Of a DNA stretch of 6,071 nucleotides, positions 1 through 5,874 are shown one piece after another. Origin of the DNA: Candidatus Gorgonimonas leptogorgiae (GTDB taxonomy: Bacteria; Pseudomonadota; Gammaproteobacteria; Pseudomonadales; Endozoicomonadaceae). The stretch spans positions 1-6,071 of the forward strand of contig CAKNAD010000178.1 of the NCBI GenBank assembly GCA_929200515.1, read 5' to 3'. Within the stretch, counting starts at the first letter, position 1; each line of letters begins with the position of its first letter. The notes beneath the pieces were generated by a model. The model worked only from the letters and a program-made list of their open reading frames with translations. It was not told the origin of the DNA and ran no database searches. The position numbers and the translations under genes were made by a program.

Positions 1-45
1 GCAGTTGAAAATGCAGGTTTTCAGCAAGTGATTATAAGTTTTTAG
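1..45 (+). CDS. C-terminal end of an upstream gene (partial, product unknown)
   Basis: Frame 1 is open from the first base to a TAG at 43-45 and reads AVENAGFQQVIISF. This is consistent with the last 14 residues of a protein whose body lies outside the window. An ending with an 'aGF..v.i' strand is common in Rossmann-like enzymes such as methyltransferases, but 14 residues cannot identify a family and I do not name one. Support comes from the stop codon being followed within 10 bases by a stem-loop (54-71), a typical position for the end of a transcription unit. The fragment could also be a chance open frame. Confidence 0.4.
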   Translation, partial: AVENAGFQQVIISF

Positions 46-53
46 CCAAGGCA

Positions 54-71
54 GTTTAGTGTCGACTAAAC
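54..71 (+). terminator. Stem-loop after the upstream stop codon, possible terminator
   Basis: GTTTAGT (54-60) and ACTAAAC (65-71) are perfect reverse complements around the four-base loop GTCG, 8 bases after the TAG at 43-45. Its position suits a transcription terminator or a 3'-end-stabilising hairpin for the upstream gene. No T-run follows on the plus strand and the stem is only 7 bp and AT-rich, so intrinsic termination is doubtful. Confidence 0.35.
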
Positions 72-118
72 CAAGAAATACTAACGCAGGATAAAAGCTT
101 AGAAGCCTTGCCCTATGG

Positions 119-216
119 GGGCTAAAGAAAAAGATCTACTTCATCGTTAAAACACTTTGAAATGCACTTGCATTCTGGCAGTATTTTGCCTCGAATTAGA
201 TCTTTTTCTTTAGCCC
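119..216. repeat. Nested inverted-repeat element with 20-bp perfect arms
   Basis: The left arm (119-138, gggctaaagaaaaagatcta) is the exact reverse complement of the right arm at 197-216. Inside the 58-base spacer are two further hairpins: AATGCA/TGCATT (161-166, 169-174) and GGCA/TGCC (177-180, 187-190). The whole would fold as a multibranched stem in RNA or as a cruciform in DNA. A 20-bp perfect match does not arise by chance in 100 bases, so this is a real element. It could be a miniature inverted-repeat transposable element, a dispersed intergenic repeat, or a structured RNA. It encodes no transposase. I see no duplicated target site beside the arms. A short GCCC/GGGC pairing (110-113 with 119-122) could compete with the main stem. 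Confidence 0.75.
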
Positions 217-393
217 TGAAACCTAGCATTTCCATCTTCCACGTGTATATTAAAAGATAATATTAACAACTCAAGCTACATATTTAAAATAATTTTATAA
301 AAATAAAAAACAAACTGAACTTATAAAAAATATAAAGCTCTATTGTCTTATTAAAATAAATTAAGTTAGTAATGTATAAAAGAAATAACCATT

Positions 394-2118
394 ATGATAA
401 ACCATCAACAAAAAACACCACTATATACAGATGTAACAACGTTAAGTAATACAAACAGCTCTGTAAATAGCACACCTATAAATAAAAAAATAATTGCTGA
501 AGATCAACAGCAAGCAAAAAATAGCAACTCATTTTCTGTGAATAACAGCCTACTAACAAAAGATGTCACAAATGTTACTAATAGCAATAAAGAACTTGAT
601 GCTATTCCTTATATAAAACTAAATAATGGTTTAATTTTTGAAGATTATACTAATGATACTAATTTTCTTCAGCGTATGAAATCTATGTCTTATAATGAAG
701 CTGAATCTCTTAGTGAAACCATAAAACAAAATACTAAAAACTTTCCTATGCCTTGCATGGCAATAACGGCAGCAGAAATTCATAAAAATTTAGATAACAT
801 ACTAACAAAATATCAACTAAACGACGCAGAAAAATCTATTTTTATTAATTTCAAACATGAACTCAACTCTTTAGCTCCTTATTATCCTTATGAAAGATCA
901 TTAGTTTTTGTTTATAAATTTTTGCTTTGTAAATCAGTTGTTGAGAATAGGGTTAATCTGCAAACATTAGAGGCTATAAAACAAAATGTTCACAATAAAT
1001 CTTACATTAATGAATATATAGATATTAATAATATTACTTTTTACGATATAAAGCTCTACCTACTGAGCAACTTTAATCGTAATTGCTCATTGAATGATAT
1101 ATTAGCTCTCCCTTGGAAGCAAATGCTCAACAACAACGACTTGTTTATAGATAAGTTATCTTCAATATATCAAGATACATTGTTATTCAAAACATATCAA
1201 TATACTTTTCCATTTAAAATGAATGAAGTTTTAATTCCATATACATGTGAACTTGATATTGAAGATATTAATAAAATCTGGGCGTTGCCTTTATGGTTAG
1301 TAGGATGTTCACTAGCAGAAATAACTCGTGCTGACGGATATGATTGTTATTCTAGTGTTTTTTTCGAGCATGATTTGTATCACTTAAGCGAAAAATTACG
1401 TTATATGCGAAAATTAGAAAATATTTATAAACCACTATTAGATTGGGTTAATATAATTTACAATAACCAATCTTTTGTCACAGACAATACAAATATTAAA
1501 TTTTCTGCAATAGAACTTGCAATATTCTTGGTCATGCATGAAATGGTTACTATAGGCAAATTAGGTATTAAACAAAGCTTAGAAAAAATAGATACCAACG
1601 ACTTACAAAGTCTTGCTGACTTACCTAGAAAATATGCTACGACATCATTAGATGATGTAAAACAAGCAGCAAAATTACTACATTATTTACCATTTGATAA
1701 TTACACCGATGCAGAATTTAAACAAGCTATATTAGAATTTAATAACAAGATTGATATTTTAGAAGTTACAGAGAGCGACAATTATAATGTTGAAGATCTA
1801 TCATACTGTGATCATAAATTCAAATATATGCATCTTTCCCCAATTATGCCTGATTTTATGCATTACGTAATAAATGTTGCAAACAATAACTATACAAATA
1901 TTAATGTTAAATTTACAGATGTTCAGATAAATTGTATTGTTGCAAATTTAAGAATATATTATTGCCATATTTTATACGGGTCATCTAAATCATATCTTAA
2001 GACTATTAACACTTTTGATAAAGAAAAATTTTTAGCAGATAAAAATAACTTTTTAGCTATAGCACCATTTAAAGAAGAAGCTGAGTGGACTATTAGCTTA
2101 TTAGAAAATAGTATTTAA
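394..2118 (+). CDS. Orphan Asn-rich protein, candidate secreted effector
   Basis: This 574-residue protein does not match any family I recognise. Residues 1 to about 65 are rich in Asn, Ser, Thr and Gln and are probably disordered. The rest looks mostly helical and globular, with no signal peptide or clear membrane segment. A notable stretch runs from W296 through A313-D314-G315 to FFEHDLYH, giving H326-D327-x2-H330, followed 51 residues on by H382-E383 in a hydrophobic helix. These His/Asp/Glu residues could form a metal site, which is an inference from spacing only. The C-terminus has an acidic cluster, E-E-A-E at positions -14 to -11, followed by a hydrophobic tail, resembling the 'E-block' known from Legionella Dot/Icm substrates. 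The ATG at 394 has no good Shine-Dalgarno (upstream agaaataaccatt), but it is the first start in this frame and the low-complexity N-terminus follows directly. The gene stands alone, 226 bp before gene 2. Confidence 0.85.
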   Translation: MINHQQKTPLYTDVTTLSNTNSSVNSTPINKKIIAEDQQQAKNSNSFSVNNSLLTKDVTNVTNSNKELDAIPYIKLNNGLIFEDYTNDTNFLQRMKSMSYNEAESLSETIKQNTKNFPMPCMAITAAEIHKNLDNILTKYQLNDAEKSIFINFKHELNSLAPYYPYERSLVFVYKFLLCKSVVENRVNLQTLEAIKQNVHNKSYINEYIDINNITFYDIKLYLLSNFNRNCSLNDILALPWKQMLNNNDLFIDKLSSIYQDTLLFKTYQYTFPFKMNEVLIPYTCELDIEDINKIWALPLWLVGCSLAEITRADGYDCYSSVFFEHDLYHLSEKLRYMRKLENIYKPLLDWVNIIYNNQSFVTDNTNIKFSAIELAIFLVMHEMVTIGKLGIKQSLEKIDTNDLQSLADLPRKYATTSLDDVKQAAKLLHYLPFDNYTDAEFKQAILEFNNKIDILEVTESDNYNVEDLSYCDHKFKYMHLSPIMPDFMHYVINVANNNYTNINVKFTDVQINCIVANLRIYYCHILYGSSKSYLKTINTFDKEKFLADKNNFLAIAPFKEEAEWTISLLENSI

Positions 2119-2344
2119 GCTACATAGATTCTATTTGTTTAAAGGTATTTTTTTTGATGGCTATTTTTAATTTAGCATAATTAACTGAAGCTATGCGCTT
2201 AAAATAATTTATTAAAATACAAATTAAAGTGAACTAAATTAAAATATAAAAACCTATATACACGTGCGTTATATTAAAAACTAAAAGTTTAGTTTATAAA
2301 AAACATAAAATATAAAATAAAAGTAGAGATGAGACATACATAAT
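2119..2344. other. AT-rich spacer between genes 1 and 2
   Basis: No gene is visible. The spacer contains a T-run (around 2148-2156) without a preceding strong hairpin, so no intrinsic terminator can be called for gene 1. It also has a CACGTG hexamer (2261-2266) followed by TATATT (2270-2275, a possible -10 element with no good -35), and the inverted repeat described separately. A promoter for gene 2 probably lies in this spacer, but none matches a consensus well. Confidence 0.4.
2278..2295. repeat. Short perfect inverted repeat upstream of gene 2
   Basis: AAACTAAA (2278-2285) and TTTAGTTT (2288-2295) are perfect reverse complements separated by two bases, centred about 58 bases before the ATG of gene 2. 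This dyad could be an operator or part of a 5' leader hairpin. In such AT-rich DNA an 8-bp dyad may also be chance. Confidence 0.3.
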
Positions 2345-3769
2345 ATGATAGACATCACAACAAACAATAGCGATACTTATATTTACGTAGAGAACAAAAA
2401 AGATTGTATCATAAAATATATTCCTAAAGCTAATTGCTTAATATCTAGCAGTATACCTTATTACCCCAACGATAGAAAACTGCTAAAGAACACAACAATA
2501 AATATTTTAAAATTAGAATCTAGCACGCCAGAAAAATCACACGAAATAAAAAATATTTCATTACCTATCGATTATTTTGCTTCCATTGAAAATGCAAAAA
2601 CTGTTAGCCCGAATAATAAGTATTTAGCTGTGCTTGCTGACTCAGGCGCTATAAAAATATATAGTTTAATATGCTCAGCTAACAACATCCCAGAACATAA
2701 AGAAATGAATATAAATTTCAACTCTTATGAAAGTAACTTATCCACTGAAATACTTAGTGACTTGAAAATCACTTACAACACATTCATTTACAAAATTGAT
2801 ATAATAAGCTTTAGTCCAGACAGTGAAAAATTAATAGTTTTATCTGATGAATATCTAACTTTATTATCTCGAGAAAACAACGATAGCTGGAAAGTATGTT
2901 CTCAACTATTTATGCCTATTGGACAAGAAGTTGAATCGGAAGATCGTATTACTGCGATACAATGTTACAGCAATTTTAATATTACAGATGACAAAATTAC
3001 TATTGCAACATTAAATGAGATTGAATATACAACAAAAAATCCTAAATATGATTATTATAAGCGTGATGATTATAATTATCAAATTCAAGTATACAGTGCA
3101 GATATAACTGATGTAACTTCTACTTGTGAATTCAAACAGACATCTCGCATAAATCTTAAATACAGCCCTTCAACAATACAACTATCTCCAGATAACAAGT
3201 TCTTATTAGCTAGACTAGGAAAATTTTTAGATATTTACTCTAAAAATAATCGTAATTTATGGATACAACATCAAGAAGTTATCAATACAGCGGAAAGATA
3301 TGAAAAGATATTATGTTGGAATTATTTTGACACTCCAGCAAATACTTTGTTTGAAATTAATGGTAATGCTAATAGGTTAGCGTTTAGATTAGGTGTCGAT
3401 TATCTTCAAATATACGCACTAATTGATAACAAGTGGGAGCATGTAGAAATTAACTTAAATAAAGTTTATTTCAATTATATATCGAAGATAGCAATATCTA
3501 AAGATGGAAGATATATTGCCCTTTCTGAGGATTATAAAGGACGTACTGCTATTTTTAAAGAAACAACAAAAAAAGGAAATATTATCTATGTTTGTACCAA
3601 ATTAATCCGACCTAAAAATAGACAATGTGCAACACTAGACAGTGCTTTTAATGAAGACCAACAATTTATTCTATCTCAATTTTATGGACATGCTAGTATT
3701 CATAATAGAGAAGATAAACCATCAAAATTTACGTCATTCATGAAAAGGCTAACTTGTTCAATTGATTAA
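2345..3769 (+). CDS. WD40-like beta-propeller protein, candidate effector
   Basis: This 474-residue protein has repeated blocks of the form 'hydrophobic-SP(D/N)xxxhhh..hhhhhYs' that mark the strands of a WD40-type or related beta-propeller. They are at S88-P89-N90 (then KYLAVL...IKIYSL), S157-P158-D159 (EKLIVLS...LTLLS), S281-P282-D283 (NKFLLAR...LDIYS) and S385-K386-D387-G388 (RYIALS...AIFKE). A fifth, less regular block near 340-355 reads ANRLAFRLG...LQIYAL. Canonical Trp-Asp dipeptides are missing, so the repeats are degenerate, and the length would fit about 6-8 blades. Such propellers act as protein-binding platforms and are unlikely to be enzymes. No signal peptide or membrane segment is visible. 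The ATG at 2345 has a weak purine-rich stretch (agagatgag) about 10 bases upstream. The downstream neighbour is a U-box/RING-like gene 67 bp away on the same strand. An equally possible description is a YVTN/quinoprotein-like propeller. Confidence 0.82.
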   Translation: MIDITTNNSDTYIYVENKKDCIIKYIPKANCLISSSIPYYPNDRKLLKNTTINILKLESSTPEKSHEIKNISLPIDYFASIENAKTVSPNNKYLAVLADSGAIKIYSLICSANNIPEHKEMNINFNSYESNLSTEILSDLKITYNTFIYKIDIISFSPDSEKLIVLSDEYLTLLSRENNDSWKVCSQLFMPIGQEVESEDRITAIQCYSNFNITDDKITIATLNEIEYTTKNPKYDYYKRDDYNYQIQVYSADITDVTSTCEFKQTSRINLKYSPSTIQLSPDNKFLLARLGKFLDIYSKNNRNLWIQHQEVINTAERYEKILCWNYFDTPANTLFEINGNANRLAFRLGVDYLQIYALIDNKWEHVEINLNKVYFNYISKIAISKDGRYIALSEDYKGRTAIFKETTKKGNIIYVCTKLIRPKNRQCATLDSAFNEDQQFILSQFYGHASIHNREDKPSKFTSFMKRLTCSID

Positions 3770-3809
3770 AACTTAGATGGCGATCGAAATCACGCATCAT
3801 AAGTAAGCT

Positions 3810-3815
3810 TATAAT
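3810..3815 (+). promoter_or_regulatory. TATAAT -10-like hexamer before gene 3
   Basis: A perfect TATAAT lies 21 bases before the GTG start of gene 3. No recognisable -35 hexamer sits 16-18 bases upstream (the bases there read about AAATCA). If active it would give gene 3 its own promoter, with a short leader that still includes the Shine-Dalgarno. Otherwise gene 3 is read through from gene 2. Confidence 0.25.
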
Positions 3816-3823
3816 ATAAAACT

Positions 3824-3828
3824 AGAGG
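3824..3828 (+). promoter_or_regulatory. Shine-Dalgarno (AGAGG) fixing the GTG start of gene 3
   Basis: AGAGG lies 8 bases before the GTG at 3837. It is one of the two best ribosome-binding sites in the window and supports the non-ATG start. No other in-frame start candidate has a comparable site. Confidence 0.65.
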
Positions 3829-3836
3829 TTGATTTT

Positions 3837-4445
3837 GTGAATAATATAGTTGCAGTAAGGCAAAATGATTTAATTGAACATATAGCAGAAGAAAGCTTTG
3901 CTAACAAAGTATTTAACAGGGTGATTCGTGTAATACAGAGGGATAAGGTTTGTAGTCTCACTTTATCGTTTATAGGATCGACTATAGGATTAGCATTTCA
4001 GATTCAAAAACAACAGCTAAGTTACAGTGAAACATTAGATTTTTTTGTAGATCTACTTATGTATACGAATTTATTCTCTATGGCTTCAATAGTGTTATTA
4101 GATTTATCATTGCTAGGAAAATTATTTCTAGAAATACAAAACAATCCTATCCCTCAAGCTGTAGAAGGAAGAAGAAGAATTATATCAGAAGATATTTCTG
4201 ATGTATTACCATATAATGAACTACAACAGTTGCCAGCTAATTACCAGTACGAAAAAGATGATATTTGCCCTATATCATATGAAAAACTAACACAAGGTGA
4301 TACAGTTTGTTGTGACAAAAAACTTTATAGTTATTTATCTTTAAAAGATTGTTATACCCACTGCTTTAAATTAATTCCACATAGTTTAAACCCACTAAAA
4401 TGGAATGAGAATGTCTATAAATTACCAGAGTATAGTGCGGAGTGA
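3837..4445 (+). CDS. Membrane-anchored protein with C-terminal U-box/RING-like domain
   Basis: This is a 202-residue protein starting at GTG with a good Shine-Dalgarno. Hydrophobic segments at about residues 38-55 and 69-98 suggest a two-pass membrane hairpin with both ends on one side, followed by a basic/acidic linker (GRRRIISED, 111-119). The C-terminus from D142 reads D-I-C-P-I-S-Y-E-K, then C158-C159, C172-x2-H175-C176, and an 'IPHSLNPLKW' block. This resembles the start (CPI(S/T)xE), centre and C-terminal 'P.s..pl' part of a U-box, an E2-binding fold of ubiquitin ligases that is also used by bacterial effectors such as Legionella LubX. The extra Cys/His residues could instead belong to an incomplete RING-like zinc site, since the full C3HC4 pattern is not present. 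Ligase activity is therefore an inference. It is 67 bp downstream of the propeller gene and convergent with the ankyrin gene. Confidence 0.8.
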   Translation: MNNIVAVRQNDLIEHIAEESFANKVFNRVIRVIQRDKVCSLTLSFIGSTIGLAFQIQKQQLSYSETLDFFVDLLMYTNLFSMASIVLLDLSLLGKLFLEIQNNPIPQAVEGRRRIISEDISDVLPYNELQQLPANYQYEKDDICPISYEKLTQGDTVCCDKKLYSYLSLKDCYTHCFKLIPHSLNPLKWNENVYKLPEYSAE

Positions 4446-4572
4446 TATGATCCCCAACCTAAAGGATGGGGCTTCTTGATTAAACAAGTGCTTCCTGTGC
4501 TAGTGTACTAACGAACCCTATATCTCAACAAGCTAACTGGGTATCCCCTACCATTTTATTAACGACATTAAC
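4441..4572 (-). pseudogene. tnpB: Decayed 3' end of an IS200/IS605-type tnpB element
   Basis: Read on the minus strand, 4572-4480 translates as a broken tail containing VGDTQLAC, an in-frame TGA, then DIGFVSTLAQEALV and a TAA. In another frame the sequence running into the hairpin reads NQEAPSFRLG. Tails of this style, ending next to a GC-rich hairpin, are typical of TnpB/OrfB proteins, but the catalytic core and the zinc-finger motifs are absent, so only the extreme end survives. By count, 4441-4560 has 50 G/C of 120 (42%), much higher than the genes on either side, which supports a separate origin. This is recognition from memory of the family's ends without an alignment. The strip may also be ordinary intergenic DNA with a terminator. 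Confidence 0.45.
4452..4471. terminator. GC-rich hairpin just after gene 3; terminal hairpin of an IS605-like end
   Basis: CCCCAACC (4452-4459) pairs with GGATGGGG (4464-4471) around the loop TAAA, with a single A-A mismatch in the stem. It lies 6 bases after the TGA of gene 3 and is the strongest hairpin next to a coding end in the window, so it probably stops or stabilises that transcript. No long T-run follows. A 'CCCC-acc-taaa-ggt-GGGG'-type hairpin followed by a TTCTTG-like sequence is characteristic of the right end of many IS200/IS605-type elements beside tnpB, which fits the adjacent remnant. Confidence 0.55.
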
Positions 4573-4576
4573 TCTA

Positions 4577-5860
4577 TTATTTTGCTATATCTCCCATATT
4601 TACTAATAACAATGGTATGCTTTGTGAACGAGTACATATAAAATATACAACTGCATTGATTACTGTTTCTTGTTGTTCTGCTGGTAACTTAGATAAGTCA
4701 TCTAAATTACCAAATTCTTCCAACGAATATACCTGATGCTTCGCTTCTTTTAAGTCTTTTACAATACCATTATAGTCTTCAAGTAATATATTTTTTATAA
4801 ATGCATCATATAGATATGATATAAGCTTTGATTTTATATAGTTTTGATCTATATTCTCTAATAGGTTTTTACCTAAAAATTCAAATTGAGAATAGAGAAT
4901 ATCAATAAGGTTCATATTTTCAGTATCATCATCATCATCATCTATTATAGCTATATTGTTAGCTACTGCTGCTTTATTTAAATGACCAATTATTTCCTTG
5001 CTGATACACTTATCTGCTGACATTACATAAGATCTTATCTTATCTAATATTTTTTGTACGACTACATGTGTAGATTTATGAGTTATATTTTTAATTATCT
5101 TATTCTCTATATCATAAAAGAAAATAACAAAATCTTTGTTATTGTTGAAAAAAATTATTTGCGGATAAGATCCACTACTATCGTCAGCATTCTTACGCTT
5201 TGTGCCACTTATTTCACCTAAAGGCAGGCCTTGCTTTTTTCTATATTCATGGAATAAATTCTGCATTTCGTAACATACATCTATACCATGCATCATAGAA
5301 ATAACTAAAGAATATACTTCAACCGTTATTCCTTTACTATTTTTTTTAGTTATATCTGCACCGTGATCCAGTAACATTTTAGTTATTTCTACATGTGATC
5401 CAGATGCCATAATAAGAGCTGTGATATCTCCATCACATTGTCTATAAAATAATTCGTTAATATCTACATGTTTATTATTTATTAATGTTTTGACTAAATT
5501 AATACATCCTGATCGACATGCTAAAAAAAATAAATTAACATTTATATACTGATTTCCATTTGTGGTTTTAAAATCGAATCTTAACTTTGCTAAGTCATCT
5601 ATAAAAAAAGTATTTAAAAGCTTATGTATTTTAACGTCATTATTAGATGCAACAGCTTTAATTATTTCATTTTTTTCATCATCTGAAATAACTTTAGTTT
5701 TACTAACTTCTTCAACGAAACGTTCAGACATATTTACTTTTGCACTATATTTATTTTCATTATCACCTATAAAACTTTCACTAACAGGTGATTTAGTATT
5801 TTTTATAGCACTATAATTATTTTCAGGTACTCCATTTGGGAGTGTAATATTACTTATCAT
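4577..5860 (-). CDS. Ankyrin-repeat protein, candidate effector
   Basis: This is a 427-residue protein. Residues about 63-98 look like a degenerate capping ankyrin repeat. Residues 103-136 (NLFFLACRSGCINLVKTLINNKHVDIN) and 143-175 (ITALIMASGSHVEITKMLLDHGADITKKN) are clear repeats, and 176-208 may be a worn fourth. Ankyrin repeats bind other proteins and are abundant in host-associated bacteria. After the repeats comes a basic pair of clusters, R207-K208-K209 and K221-R222-K223, spaced 11 residues apart like a bipartite nuclear localisation signal. Residues 307-312 are six consecutive Asp. The remaining C-terminal half (about 230-427) is mostly helical and not recognised. No signal peptide or membrane segment is visible. 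The ATG at 5858-5860 has AAGGA 9 bases upstream. The gene converges on gene 3 across the tnpB-like strip, so it is transcribed independently. Confidence 0.88.
   Translation of the reverse strand: MISNITLPNGVPENNYSAIKNTKSPVSESFIGDNENKYSAKVNMSERFVEEVSKTKVISDDEKNEIIKAVASNNDVKIHKLLNTFFIDDLAKLRFDFKTTNGNQYINVNLFFLACRSGCINLVKTLINNKHVDINELFYRQCDGDITALIMASGSHVEITKMLLDHGADITKKNSKGITVEVYSLVISMMHGIDVCYEMQNLFHEYRKKQGLPLGEISGTKRKNADDSSGSYPQIIFFNNNKDFVIFFYDIENKIIKNITHKSTHVVVQKILDKIRSYVMSADKCISKEIIGHLNKAAVANNIAIIDDDDDDTENMNLIDILYSQFEFLGKNLLENIDQNYIKSKLISYLYDAFIKNILLEDYNGIVKDLKEAKHQVYSLEEFGNLDDLSKLPAEQQETVINAVVYFICTRSQSIPLLLVNMGDIAK
4925..4942 (-). repeat. (GAT)6 trinucleotide repeat within the ankyrin gene
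   Basis: Six uninterrupted ATC units on the plus strand encode Asp307-Asp312 on the minus strand. Slippage by whole units would keep the frame and change only the length of the acidic tract. Confidence 0.8.
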
Positions 5861-5869
5861 ACAAATTAT

Positions 5870-5874
5870 TCCTT
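5870..5874 (-). promoter_or_regulatory. Shine-Dalgarno (AAGGA) for the ankyrin gene
   Basis: AAGGA on the minus strand lies 9 bases before the ATG at 5858-5860 and decides this start. The next in-frame Met (M44) is well inside the protein and lacks such a site. Confidence 0.65.

Larger units (their letters stand above)
46..393. other. 348-bp intergenic region with a sharp composition step
   Basis: No convincing gene lies here. The region holds the stem-loop at 54-71, the nested inverted repeat at 119-216 and, after it, a run of A/T-rich sequence leading into gene 1. By direct count, 61-240 contains 71 G/C of 180 (39%) while 241-360 contains 19 of 120 (16%), so the change falls near 245-260. 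A promoter for gene 1 should lie in the AT-rich part. TTGTCT (343-348) followed 17 bases later by TTAGTA (366-371) is the best pair I can find, but the -10 match is poor and I do not call it. Confidence 0.6.

Noticed and set aside
162..260. ATG-initiated 32-residue open frame across the right half of the inverted-repeat element
   Set aside because: It has no Shine-Dalgarno, its coding path is forced by the repeat arm, and it ends in unrelated AT-rich DNA. Most likely a chance frame in a repeat.
351..364. Paired TTAA motifs resembling a PmrA-type binding site upstream of gene 1
   Set aside because: The two TTAA units are 6 bases apart, not the 7 of the Legionella/Coxiella PmrA consensus, and TTAA is very frequent in this AT-rich spacer. 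The spacers before genes 2 and 4 also lack the correct spacing.
2148..2156. T-run after gene 1 as an intrinsic terminator
   Set aside because: No GC-rich stem precedes the run, so it lacks the required hairpin.
874..2476. Similar short motif PYYPxER/PYYPxDR in genes 1 (P162-R168) and 2 (P38-R44)
   Set aside because: Seven residues with no similarity on either side; most likely coincidence.
5562..5816. Open frame of 84 codons on the plus strand
   Set aside because: It lies wholly antisense within the ankyrin gene, has no ribosome-binding site, and its hydrophobic composition is what AT-rich antisense frames give.
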